DNA from: CALECP01 sp964389925
GTDB lineage: Bacteria; Chloroflexota; Anaerolineae; Promineifilales; Promineifilaceae
NCBI GenBank assembly: GCA_964389925.1
Contig: CAYMGE010000027.1
Coordinates: 1 to 64,000, forward strand
Length of the DNA stretch: 64,000 nucleotides
Direction of reading: 5' to 3'
Part shown: piece after piece, positions 42,512 to 51,687 of the stretch
Layout: each line of letters begins with the position of its first letter
Position numbering within the stretch: the stretch's first letter is position 1
Translations under genes and position numbers: made by a program
Notes under the pieces: generated by a model
Seen by the model: the letters and a program-made list of their open reading frames with translations, nothing else
Told to the model about the DNA's origin: nothing
Database searches by the model: none

Positions 42512-45500
42512 TTAACGAATTGTAACCATCTTCGCCTCGCGCTCAACCACCACCCCATCTTGCAACAATTCTATCGTCAGCTCGACCTGACCGCGAACGA
42601 GGTCTCGCTTTGAGACGCGCCAGATAAAGTATTTCCCGCGTCGATAAAAGGGCAACGCTCCCGACTCGATCACCTGTCCCTGCTGCTTGGCAACCATCTT
42701 GACGCTGACTCCATCGGCCGGCCTAGCGATGTCACCATCCGCCAGATGCACTCTCGCGCCTAGAATGTGATGTCGCCAAATGCGACTACGCCGCACGATC
42801 AGGCGAAATGTTAAATCACTGCGTTTGTCATCGGGTTGGGGAACGTAGACAGGGATGATTTTTTGGCAAATGTGTGTGCCAAAGCTGCCCTGTGCTTCGG
42901 CCGAAATCACGATCTTCGCATTGCCCCGTGCGCCCAACGTCTGCAAAGACAATTCGCTGTGAAAGGTATTGTCACGCTGCCTAAATGGTACCTCCGCCGT
43001 CTTGCGCTCAAAAATATCTTTCCCTTGCGCTCCCATCTGGGCAGCAAACAGGTTGAGTTTTGCGAGCGCAGGCTCATCGGCCGCGCCATTCAGCAAATCA
43101 CGGTTCACCACAATCCGCTGTAGGTCAGCGTCGTACTTCTCCAACAGTTGTGCAATTGACCGCGTTGGGTAAATAACATTTGCCATTATCTGCAAGTTTC
43201 TGACCGGTTTTTTCTCAAATTCGCCGGATACCTGAATCTGGACGTTGCCCTCATCATCGGCCTTATGCTCAATTTGACAATTAACCACGCTCTCGGCAAT
43301 GACGGCCGTCGTCAAATGGTTCGAGGTCGATTGACTATCGGTCTCCGCGATCATCTGCCACTGCCCCGCACTTGGCTTGGTCACACGATAGAGATGATAC
43401 GTCTCATCCGCTAGATGACCGATGCGTGGGTCATCTCCGCCGAGAAACTGAATGCCGTCGGGGTCGATCAGCGTGGTTTTGACAGCCTGCGCCTCCGTTC
43501 CCCACGAGAACATAAAGCTGGCCTCAAGACAGGTGCTGTCAAGCGTGACCGTTTGGCTGGAAGCGAACTCGGCCGACTTGAGATGCACCACATTGCCACA
43601 GTTGAGCGATCCCAAGATGTCGTAATAGACCTCGTGCAGCTTGTGCAGATCGGCGGCCGATGCAACGGTGTACGCTGCCCCCGTCCCCGTGCGGACAGCG
43701 ATGTTATTCAAGACCGCGAAATCACTCGCCGCCCCTAACGCAATGGCGTATACCTTGATATTGTCCGCCGCAATGCTGTCTAAAAACGCATCGTCAATCG
43801 CGGCCGTGCCGACCGTATGCTTGCCATCGCTGAGAAGAATGAGCGCACGCGGCCGACCTGTATCGGAGCCAAGTGCCGCCACCCCATCCGCCAACGCCTC
43901 GCGCAAATCAGTCGTGCCGCCTGCATTGATGGTGGCGATGTCCGCCTGAACATCCTCTTTGTCGTCCTGCGAGTTGATTCTCGTCAGCGGTGTCACTGTG
44001 GCTGCATCGGCCGCGAAAGACACAATCCCAACTTGATCGTTGATCTGCAAAATATCGACCAGTTCGGCGGCGCGTTGTTTAGCTGGCTCCATATAGCCAT
44101 AGAAGCCCATGCTGCCAGAGCGGTCGATGACCTGCACGACATCAGATGGATTGCACGAGAAGCCCGACCCATTTGAGACGACGAGTGCATAATCTTGCCG
44201 CAGCTCATCTGGAAATTCGGGAATACCGGGCGTGATGTCGCTCGACTCGACCTCAATGCGATAGATACCGGGCGCGGGAGCTGGGATAACGACCTTCTGC
44301 ACATTATTTTGCACCGTCATGATGTCGCGTTCGGCCGTGAACTCCGCGCCGCTGCTGAGATGGATCACGCGCAGAAAAAGATGATTTTGGATAGTCGGGG
44401 CGGGCGGGTCGCGCCAGACAAGCGTCGCGGTCAATGGCTCGGCCGATGAAGCAACATGCACATCGTAGATGCGAAAATCGGCCGGGCCGAGCGCGTTATC
44501 GAGCGTGTCATCAAACTGCACGCGCCCAGATGTGAGTGGGAACAGCGCATTGTCTAAATCGACCCGACCCCAACCCTGCTGATTGACCGGCTGCTCAAGA
44601 TCAACCGTGCCATTGACGATCAAGGCTTTGATGAGGGCGGCCGAAGGCGCATGACCCCGCTGCTCCACGAGATATTGCCGCAACAGAGCGCACGCCCCAG
44701 CCGCCAACGGAGTTGCCATGCTCGTACCGTTTTGGTACATGTATTTGTCGGCCGAATTTGCCCCAGCCCCCGGTGGCATCGGCGGCGTATCTTGATTGCC
44801 AAGTCCAAAAATGGGTTGACCCGGCACGCCACGCCCAACACCGTTTGTCCGCGATGAGCGCGTGGACAATATCCACGAACCGGGCGCGACGACATCGGGC
44901 TTGATGCGGTTGTTGACGGCCGGGCCACGGCTGCTAAACGAGGCAATATCGGCCGGATCATCTGCCTCAATCTCAAAATTGATCGTTCTGCCATTTGGAA
45001 ACGTGACCGCATCTGGCAACGCCCGGCGATTTTCGCTCGCCCCGACAGTCAGAACATTCTTTGCCGTTCCCGGTGCGCCGACGCGGTTGGGTGCGTCATT
45101 ACCGGCCGAGAAAAGAATCATAAAATCACGATTTTCAAAGGCAAAGGTGTCTGCTTCGGCCGAGTTGGTATTGTATGCACCATTCAACGGCGCACCCCAT
45201 GAATTTGTGTGGATATGTGCGCCTTCATCGCGTGCAAGATCAAAAAGACCCACACTCAAATCATTGGGCAAACCGCCTAAACGACCCCGTGCATCCATGA
45301 TCGATTGGAAAACGAGGCTGGCAGCAGGTGCAAGGCCGCGCACACTCCCGTTTGAGTTCGCGCCATCTCCCAGCACGGAGCCAGCGACGTGCGTGCCATG
45401 CCCGTGTGGGTCGCTCGAATCGCCGGGGCGACCCAACGCCTGCATAGCGACGACACGCCCCGCGAAGTCGGCAAGCATCGTGTTCGCATCACCCGTGTCA

Positions 45501-46438
45501 AGCCCTGTGTCGGCGACGGCGACAACCTGCCCGCTACCGTCGAGGCCGGTGCCATTTTGCAGCACGTCCGCGCCCATGATGTTGGTGGCAATGTTGTTGT
45601 GGAGTTCAATCGGCCGATAAGGGTTGACCATTTTCACCTGTGGTAACGCGGCCAACTGCGGAACAGAGTCGAGCGGAATAGCGACGATCAGGCGTTTGCC
45701 CGTCTGCTCGATCACCATCGCGCCAATTGCGGCCGCGCCCTGTGCGGCTTCATCGCCATCGGCCGCGTCAAACAGAGCCAGCTCGATATTCCCAACCACA
45801 GGCTCATGCACAGCTTTGGGCAACCCTAAATCTGCGTCGGGTGTGGGGAGCGTTTCTTCGATTGCGCGAGAATCAGCCGCGATGGGATTTTCTAGGACAA
45901 CCGGCTCCAAGCCTGTGACGGATGAAATGCTCTCCTGTAGCTGTGGGGTCAACAGACTCTCGCTGATCTTGAGGGCAGGATAGTAAGGAGAAACCGTCTC
46001 AACAAATGGTAATTCGCGCAGATTCCCCACCTGCCCGCTGTCGATGCTGATCAGATATTCGTCTGCCAACGCCTGTTCGATAATCTCTACGCCGATCTCA
46101 CTCAGTTGCGTTTTCCAATCGTTATGAAGGGGACCGGCAAAGCGGACAAGGTGATGGCTGCGACCAGATGAGAGTGAGCGGGCGGCCGAGTCAACCTCAT
46201 CTGACTGGAAGCGCACATCCGTTGGATCAAAGCGAAACCCATTTAGCTCAACAGGTTGACTATCGGGCAGCTCGCGCACCCGATAGCGTTTGCTGGCGAG
46301 TTCATTTAGCCCCTCTTGTTCAACAGCGACTAGCAGCGATCTGCCATAATCGGCAAGCACTTCTCCGTTATGTTGGGAAACAATCGACGTGATCGTGTCT
46401 GCATTGCGCCCCTTGCGTACAATAGCTTTTTTAGTCAT
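42512..46438 (-). CDS. Large subtilisin-like (S8) protease with von Willebrand A domain
   Basis: The protein has 1308 residues from the ATG at 46438 (a TTG at 46498 would add 20 residues). The first 280 residues are prodomain-like. The S8 domain has Asp near 310 (VADTGLDTG), His near 348 (HGHGTHVAG) and Ser near 573 (NGTSMATPLAAGACAL). A beta domain follows, then a VWA domain (about 765-945) with a MIDAS-type VIDRSGSMGFYG and ILLSDGKHTVGTA, then a long Ig-like tail to the end. VWA domains bind protein ligands through a metal. No signal peptide or membrane helix is visible, unusual for such a protease. It lies 166 bases after the astacin gene on the same strand and contains many TCGGCCGA copies. 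Confidence 0.86.
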   Translation of the reverse strand: MTKKAIVRKGRNADTITSIVSQHNGEVLADYGRSLLVAVEQEGLNELASKRYRVRELPDSQPVELNGFRFDPTDVRFQSDEVDSAARSLSSGRSHHLVRFAGPLHNDWKTQLSEIGVEIIEQALADEYLISIDSGQVGNLRELPFVETVSPYYPALKISESLLTPQLQESISSVTGLEPVVLENPIAADSRAIEETLPTPDADLGLPKAVHEPVVGNIELALFDAADGDEAAQGAAAIGAMVIEQTGKRLIVAIPLDSVPQLAALPQVKMVNPYRPIELHNNIATNIMGADVLQNGTGLDGSGQVVAVADTGLDTGDANTMLADFAGRVVAMQALGRPGDSSDPHGHGTHVAGSVLGDGANSNGSVRGLAPAASLVFQSIMDARGRLGGLPNDLSVGLFDLARDEGAHIHTNSWGAPLNGAYNTNSAEADTFAFENRDFMILFSAGNDAPNRVGAPGTAKNVLTVGASENRRALPDAVTFPNGRTINFEIEADDPADIASFSSRGPAVNNRIKPDVVAPGSWILSTRSSRTNGVGRGVPGQPIFGLGNQDTPPMPPGAGANSADKYMYQNGTSMATPLAAGACALLRQYLVEQRGHAPSAALIKALIVNGTVDLEQPVNQQGWGRVDLDNALFPLTSGRVQFDDTLDNALGPADFRIYDVHVASSAEPLTATLVWRDPPAPTIQNHLFLRVIHLSSGAEFTAERDIMTVQNNVQKVVIPAPAPGIYRIEVESSDITPGIPEFPDELRQDYALVVSNGSGFSCNPSDVVQVIDRSGSMGFYGYMEPAKQRAAELVDILQINDQVGIVSFAADAATVTPLTRINSQDDKEDVQADIATINAGGTTDLREALADGVAALGSDTGRPRALILLSDGKHTVGTAAIDDAFLDSIAADNIKVYAIALGAASDFAVLNNIAVRTGTGAAYTVASAADLHKLHEVYYDILGSLNCGNVVHLKSAEFASSQTVTLDSTCLEASFMFSWGTEAQAVKTTLIDPDGIQFLGGDDPRIGHLADETYHLYRVTKPSAGQWQMIAETDSQSTSNHLTTAVIAESVVNCQIEHKADDEGNVQIQVSGEFEKKPVRNLQIMANVIYPTRSIAQLLEKYDADLQRIVVNRDLLNGAADEPALAKLNLFAAQMGAQGKDIFERKTAEVPFRQRDNTFHSELSLQTLGARGNAKIVISAEAQGSFGTHICQKIIPVYVPQPDDKRSDLTFRLIVRRSRIWRHHILGARVHLADGDIARPADGVSVKMVAKQQGQVIESGALPFYRRGKYFIWRVSKRDLVRGQVELTIELLQDGVVVEREAKMVTIR

Positions 46439-46498
46439 TAGTAATAGTAGAGGTTGCACAGTCTGTGTCTGATCGTCTGCATAACCTCTAAATAACAA

Positions 46499-46604
46499 CC
46501 CTCACCCCTAATGCATTCTCCCTCTAGCCGCGCCAAGAATATGGCTCGGAGAGGGGGCCGGGGGGTCGGGTTTTGCGGCGAAGCCGCTTTCTTACACCAG
46601 TTTA
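46499..46604. other. GC-rich spacer with small hairpin
   Basis: The spacer between the two protease genes includes a short GCGGC-GAA-GCCGC hairpin at 46575-46587 and, upstream, an imperfect pairing of CCCTCTAGCC with GGCTCGGAGAGGG. Both look like fragments of dispersed intergenic repeats. No gene or clear promoter is seen. Confidence 0.45.
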
Positions 46605-48242
46605 TCAAACGCGCTTGATTTCCCAGCGTTGAGTATTATTGATCTGGCGTGGGCGTGTGACAAGGGAGAAATCGTTGCCAGCGTTCTGATGGGCATCGGC
46701 GTATCGGCCGCTGCTCAACTGTTGCATCGTGTAAGCATCACCACGCAAATGGCGTAGCAACCAACGTTGTGTATCGTTGTTTTGTGCCATGCGTGTGACA
46801 ATCGAAAAGTCGTTGTTTGACCCTTGATGCGCGTCAACAAAGCGGCCGCTGCTGCGCTGTCGAATCGTATAGATCATGCCGGCAGGCTTCAAAATCCAAC
46901 GTTGCGTATTGTTGTTTTGCGCTGTCCGTGTGACAGCACGAAAATCCTTGTCAGATGACTGGTGAGCATCAAGGTAGCGTCCATTGACCGCCTGTTGCAG
47001 AGTATACACGTCGCCGCTCAAGGGTTTCAACACCCAGCACTGCGTATCGTTGTTTTGTGCCGTGCGCGTGACAGCCCCAAAATCTTTGTTTGAGCGCAGA
47101 TAGGCATCTAGGAAACGGCCACTGCTGACTTGTTGAATGGTGTAGGTGCTGATTTGCGTGGGGACGTGGTTTAAGACCCAGAGTTGCGTATCGTTATTTT
47201 GCGCCGTGCGCGTGACGACGGCGAAGTCACGCCCTTGCGATTGGTGTGCATCGAGAAAACGTCGGCCGCTTTGCTGTTGAATCGTATAGACAGTGCTAAC
47301 AGGCGTGAAAATCCAGCGTTGCGTGTTGTCGTTTTGTGCCGTGCGCGTGACGACGGAGAAATCTTTATCGGCCGAGCCATGTGCATCGACAAAGCGGTTA
47401 TTACTTTTCTGCTGAATGGTATACGTGCCGTTGAGTGCGGCGGGGATAGGATAAAGTGCGTCAATGGCAGCGATGTCACCCGCGCTCATCCCGTTGCGCT
47501 GCCCGATTGTCTGACCGCCGAGTGGCTCAATCGTTGGCAGACCGTTGCGCGAGAAAGCGTGTGAGCCGTAGTGCATGATCGAGTCGTAGTCATAATCACC
47601 CAGATCGTCCCCATCCGCGATGTGTTGCTTGAAGTTGTGGAGGCGATTCGGCCGAATATTATCCTGATTGATCCGCACATGCGAATTGCGATCTTCCCGA
47701 CTCTGCTCATGCCACAATCCCAGCGCGTGCAGAATCTCGTGAATTGTTGAGCCATTGCCGCATCCGGCCGATAATGAGATACGCTGTCGGCCGCCCTGCA
47801 TTCCGACAGATGACCAGCAGCCGTCCCCTGCAAAGAAATGGATATAGTTAGGATACCGAGACTGATTGGCGGTGGTGCGCTCGACAAAACGAATGCGCGT
47901 ATTGTTGGTGACATGCTCTATTGCACTGTGTACACGCTGCTTATTGGGCAAATCTGGGTGAATCTCATAGGGAACAAGCCCGCCCGGCCAGCGAAAACGC
48001 ACGCCCACAATACCGACACCATCGACGACTGGCAGATCATCGTCGTCGGGGACATCACCGAGATAGATGTCCCCTTCAAAAATGGCGCGGTTGTTGATGA
48101 CTGAATACTCAACCTCCTTCGGCTCAAAGGCAAAACGTTGCGGTGCATCGGCAATCCCCTGAATGACTGTCTTGCGAACATCATCTGAAGCACGAAACCA
48201 CTCGCTTCCGTTGTTTCCTGAATCTTGGTCATTATTTGACAT
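46605..48242 (-). CDS. Astacin-family (M12A) metalloprotease with six ricin-like repeats
   Basis: The protein has 545 residues. Residues about 85-275 are an astacin domain with the zinc-binding HEILHALGLWHEQSR near residue 167 (all three His and the Glu present) and the Met-turn DSIMHYG. From about 280 to the end there are six repeats of about 42-45 residues with YTIQQ..., GRF(V/L)DAH..., DF..VTRTAQN and NTQRW cores. The QxW-like end of each unit fits ricin-type beta-trefoils, so the six would form two lectin-like trefoils. No signal peptide is visible (start MSNNDQDSGNNG). It has an AAGGAGCC box before the ATG at 48242. It would digest protein at glycan-bearing surfaces if exported by another route. 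Confidence 0.88.
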   Translation of the reverse strand: MSNNDQDSGNNGSEWFRASDDVRKTVIQGIADAPQRFAFEPKEVEYSVINNRAIFEGDIYLGDVPDDDDLPVVDGVGIVGVRFRWPGGLVPYEIHPDLPNKQRVHSAIEHVTNNTRIRFVERTTANQSRYPNYIHFFAGDGCWSSVGMQGGRQRISLSAGCGNGSTIHEILHALGLWHEQSREDRNSHVRINQDNIRPNRLHNFKQHIADGDDLGDYDYDSIMHYGSHAFSRNGLPTIEPLGGQTIGQRNGMSAGDIAAIDALYPIPAALNGTYTIQQKSNNRFVDAHGSADKDFSVVTRTAQNDNTQRWIFTPVSTVYTIQQQSGRRFLDAHQSQGRDFAVVTRTAQNNDTQLWVLNHVPTQISTYTIQQVSSGRFLDAYLRSNKDFGAVTRTAQNNDTQCWVLKPLSGDVYTLQQAVNGRYLDAHQSSDKDFRAVTRTAQNNNTQRWILKPAGMIYTIRQRSSGRFVDAHQGSNNDFSIVTRMAQNNDTQRWLLRHLRGDAYTMQQLSSGRYADAHQNAGNDFSLVTRPRQINNTQRWEIKRV

Positions 48243-48403
48243 GTTAATGGCTCCTTGTTCTTTTTATGCAGCTTTTGCTCCCGATGAGCAAAAAGCAATT
48301 TGCATAATAAGGTTGTTCCATTATTAGCTTTTTCGATTGCGTTCGCAATCAGCAGAAACACAAAAAGCGTGAAAAACAATGACTCAATGAGGGATGGAAA
48401 CAA

Positions 48404-51253
48404 CTATTGTTGAAACGAAACCTGTGCAAGCAGCGTTTCGGCCGAAACCTTCTCAACCCCATAACGCGGCTCATCCCCATACAGCGCAACCGACCGTTCC
48501 AAATACGCGATGGCCTCCTCGCGCGCTCCCGTTCGCCACGCCAGCTTGCCTAGCAGATAATGGGCAAAGGCGGCTTGTGGTGTGTCGGCGTATCGCTCGT
48601 TGATGACGGCAAATGATTTCATTGCCCAAGTTTGCGCTTCTTCGATCTTGTTCAGCCCCAACAGGCATTCCGCGACGTTCCCTTGCTCAATTGCTGTGCG
48701 AAAGTTGTCTGAGCCGAGAACGGCCGAAAATTGCGCCACTGCTAGCTTGAAGTAATCGAGTGCAAGCGTATGGTCGTTCAAACCTGCCAAGATATGCCCC
48801 ATCATGCTGTTGGCAGAGGCGCGATGGGCGTGTGGGTCGGGCAAAATGTCACGATAGATCGTGACCGCACGTTCGACGTATGGCTTGCCGTCGGCAAACT
48901 CACCCGTGCTGATGTAGCTCAATCCGATGTGGAGCAGCGCAAATCCGTGTGTGAAGTCGTCGCGCTCATCTGCGGGGAGCTGTTCTGAAATCGCCACAGC
49001 TTTGTGCAGCAAGCGATGCGCCTCGTCAAATTCGCCATCTTGCAACGCCATGATGCCGAGATCGGAGAAGCTATTTGCCGTCTCATTGTGTAGCTCCCCC
49101 TCGCTGCGGATTCGACTGTTCAATCCAGCTTCGATAAGCTGTCGGGCTTGTTCAGCATGACCCAACTGGCGCAGCGCATACGCGATGCTGCGCAACGCCT
49201 CCACCCGCGCATGGTCGTCGATTGTTTCGTGATAGGCGGCTTCAATCACCTGTTGCGTCAATGGGGCAATGCGCTCAACTTCAGCCACTACGACGAGGTA
49301 GTGCGCCCAATAGCCAGCCAAAATGGCGGCTTGAGGCAACGCATGTGCCAACCCAAGCGTAATGACCGCCTGTAAATGTGAAGCTGAAAACGGCAGTGGA
49401 TAGATTGTGCTATTCACCTCTTTTTGCTGCTCTAGCGTGGCGCACATTGCATTGATGACTTTTGCCAGCGCGGCCGATAATGCTATGCCAGCTTGTTCTT
49501 GCACAAACTGGGCGATGAGCCTGTGCATGACAATGTGCTGTTGCGCCTTGACGCTGACAAGCCCTAGCTCACGCAGTCGGGAAAGGGCATCAATCGCTGT
49601 CTGCGCGTCTCGATCTGGCAGAAACCGCACTGCCAGTGCAACAGGGAGAGCTTCCGCTGGCTGGCAACAGGCGATACAGGCGAGCAGCAACCGTGCCGCT
49701 TGGTCGATTACGTCGTCGGCCTGTAGCTGTTTGTAACTAACGCTGAACGTGTGGGTGATGTTGAGTGCGTGGCGGGTGGCGGAAAGCTGGGTGCCGCGAC
49801 CGTTGAGCGACGGGTGTTGTAGGCCGATTTCTGATTGTAGCTGTGCGACATAATCGGCCGATCCCACCAACCCATACCGCCCCAGATACCCCCCCGCCAA
49901 CTGCAATGCCAGCGGCAAATCGCCAACGGTTGCGGCAATATCATCTGCGCCTTCTTTTGTCAGACGAGGAGCCAAATTCTGCAACAGTTGAATACTTTCG
50001 TCGCGCTGTAAAACGTCGAGGGGGAGCAGGTTGACAGCCAACGCACGCGACCACGCTGCGCGGGTGCTGGTCACAAGCACAGACGCGCCTCCCGTCACGG
50101 GCAACCACTCCAAAAGAAGCTCCTCGTCTGTGCAGTTGTCAAAGATGAGCAGGCGCGGGGTCAGTTCTTGCCATGCCCGCTGCACACGTGCAACTTTGTC
50201 CCGCTGGGAAAGCGGCTCCGCATCGTTGAAAAGCTGCATCCCACGTTCGCCGCCGATGGTGGCAGCATCATCGAATGCGTTGGCGCGGTCAGTGAGGTTG
50301 AGCCAGTAAACGGCATCGAAAAATCGGCCGAACCGATACGCAACCTCCACCGCCAACTGCGTTTTGCCAACACCACCCATGCCTGTGAGAATGACAGGGC
50401 GACTTTCTTGCGTGAGCATTCTGCCGATTTTAAGCAATGCGCCTTCCCGGCCGACAAAATCGGCGTTGCGATGAAATGTGACAACGCTGTTGCTTGGCAA
50501 CAATTGTGGCGCGGGGAGCGATTGCCCATCCCATTGTTGTGACCTTTGCGACTGGATGGTGGCGATCAGTTCGGCCGAAGCGGGTTCTGGTGCAACGTCA
50601 AGCTCTGTGCGGAGCCGCTGCTGGAGTGTAGCGGCGGTTGCTTGCGCCGCTGTTTGTTGATTGGTTTCTAGTTGAAAACGTATCATCCAACGCGCCGCTT
50701 GCTCGTTGAGATCGTCAAGTGCCAGCCAGCGTTGCGCGGCGACGAGACCTTCCTGCCACTGCTTCCGCCCATGATACTGTTCACAGACGTGTTGATAGGC
50801 GACCATCACGCGCCTGTGCAGATGCTCGCGCTCGATGGTCAGCCAGTCATTGAATGGGGGGTTGCCGCGTAGGGTGAAGTCGGCGAGCAGGGCGCGTTTG
50901 TAATGTTTGAGAGCGTTATCAAGGGCGGGTAAATCGGCCGAGTCCAGCCCCGCTTGCAGTTGCCACAGGTCAATGGTTAGATGTGGCGATTTGTCGAGAG
51001 AGAGCAGCGTGCGCGTGGTTTTGAGCGGGGGGAGATTCGGCCGAATCCGCCCCAGCAGTTCACGCAACCTGTGCAGCGATTGCCTTGTCGATGTCGCCTC
51101 ATAAAGCATATCAGCAACGTGTTCACGTCGCTGTTCGCCATTCACTGCTAAGTAACAAATGAGGGCAATTGTTTTTGGACTGTTGGTGAGGCGAGTGCGT
51201 TTCCCATTTTCAGCAATAAGCGGCGTACCAAGTAGTGAAATTGTGTAGGGCAT
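48404..51253 (-). CDS. SARP/BTAD-type regulator with STAND ATPase and TPR domains
   Basis: The protein has 949 residues. The N-terminal 90 residues are a winged-helix-like DNA-binding part (ISLLGTPLIAENGKRTRLTN), followed by the bacterial transcriptional activator domain (RREHVADMLYEATSTRQSLH and on to about 235). An NB-ARC/STAND ATPase has a Walker A GMGGVGKTQLAVEVAYRFG near residue 290 and LLIFDNC as Walker B. TPRs fill the last 350 residues (SFSDLGIMALQDGEFDEAHR). Such AfsR/SARP-like proteins switch on clusters upon ligand binding. It is first of three genes on the minus strand ahead of the astacin and VWA-subtilisin genes, which it probably controls. Confidence 0.9.
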   Translation of the reverse strand: MPYTISLLGTPLIAENGKRTRLTNSPKTIALICYLAVNGEQRREHVADMLYEATSTRQSLHRLRELLGRIRPNLPPLKTTRTLLSLDKSPHLTIDLWQLQAGLDSADLPALDNALKHYKRALLADFTLRGNPPFNDWLTIEREHLHRRVMVAYQHVCEQYHGRKQWQEGLVAAQRWLALDDLNEQAARWMIRFQLETNQQTAAQATAATLQQRLRTELDVAPEPASAELIATIQSQRSQQWDGQSLPAPQLLPSNSVVTFHRNADFVGREGALLKIGRMLTQESRPVILTGMGGVGKTQLAVEVAYRFGRFFDAVYWLNLTDRANAFDDAATIGGERGMQLFNDAEPLSQRDKVARVQRAWQELTPRLLIFDNCTDEELLLEWLPVTGGASVLVTSTRAAWSRALAVNLLPLDVLQRDESIQLLQNLAPRLTKEGADDIAATVGDLPLALQLAGGYLGRYGLVGSADYVAQLQSEIGLQHPSLNGRGTQLSATRHALNITHTFSVSYKQLQADDVIDQAARLLLACIACCQPAEALPVALAVRFLPDRDAQTAIDALSRLRELGLVSVKAQQHIVMHRLIAQFVQEQAGIALSAALAKVINAMCATLEQQKEVNSTIYPLPFSASHLQAVITLGLAHALPQAAILAGYWAHYLVVVAEVERIAPLTQQVIEAAYHETIDDHARVEALRSIAYALRQLGHAEQARQLIEAGLNSRIRSEGELHNETANSFSDLGIMALQDGEFDEAHRLLHKAVAISEQLPADERDDFTHGFALLHIGLSYISTGEFADGKPYVERAVTIYRDILPDPHAHRASANSMMGHILAGLNDHTLALDYFKLAVAQFSAVLGSDNFRTAIEQGNVAECLLGLNKIEEAQTWAMKSFAVINERYADTPQAAFAHYLLGKLAWRTGAREEAIAYLERSVALYGDEPRYGVEKVSAETLLAQVSFQQ

Positions 51254-51687
51254 TGCATAACTTTATAGCAAGGCCGTTGAAATGTGCAATTCGTATAGAT
51301 TCTCAGCTGGATGTGTGATGTAAACTGACGTTGCATCAACAATATGCCCCTCTGTCAGTACGGGATAGCTGCCCTGACTAACATTGTGATGGTTGGAATG
51401 GGTGGGGTTCAACACCAGTTAATCTTAGTTTGACAACTGGTCAAACGTATGAAATTACGGTCAGCGTGCGTGAAGATGGGACACATCTGGATTGGTTAGA
51501 ATTGTATCGGTAGATAACTTCTAAGATTTCATCGGCCGAACCCCCAATTTCGGCCGATTTCCACCCCCGCCCCCACGCCCAACCAACGGCACAACGTCTC
51601 ATTTTTAAGCTCAAAATCTAAAACATCAGGATAAATCCCGCCCTCACCCTACTTTCTCACCCCATATCGCAGTATCATCCCCCCTTC
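51254..51687. other. 434-base divergent spacer
   Basis: The gap between the SARP-type regulator and the propeller lipoprotein contains one degraded coding tail (51382-51513) and two close TCGGCCGA copies at 51532 and 51549, with C-rich sequence after them. The promoters of both divergent genes must lie here, but I see no convincing -35/-10 pair. Confidence 0.6.
51382..51513 (+). pseudogene. Degraded 3' end of a secreted carbohydrate-binding-like gene
   Basis: An open stretch ending in a stop encodes NGWGSTPVNLSLTTGQTYEI, followed by a segment that ends in a short WLELYR-like beta-strand. This resembles the last strand pair of CBM6-like or similar beta-sandwich modules in secreted proteins. 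A stop interrupts the frame upstream, and no start exists. It is probably the leftover of a deleted gene. Confidence 0.55.

Noticed and set aside
42512..48242. Toxin pair exported by a specialised secretion system
   Set aside because: No secretion apparatus, trafficking tag or immunity gene lies nearby; the idea rests only on missing signal peptides.
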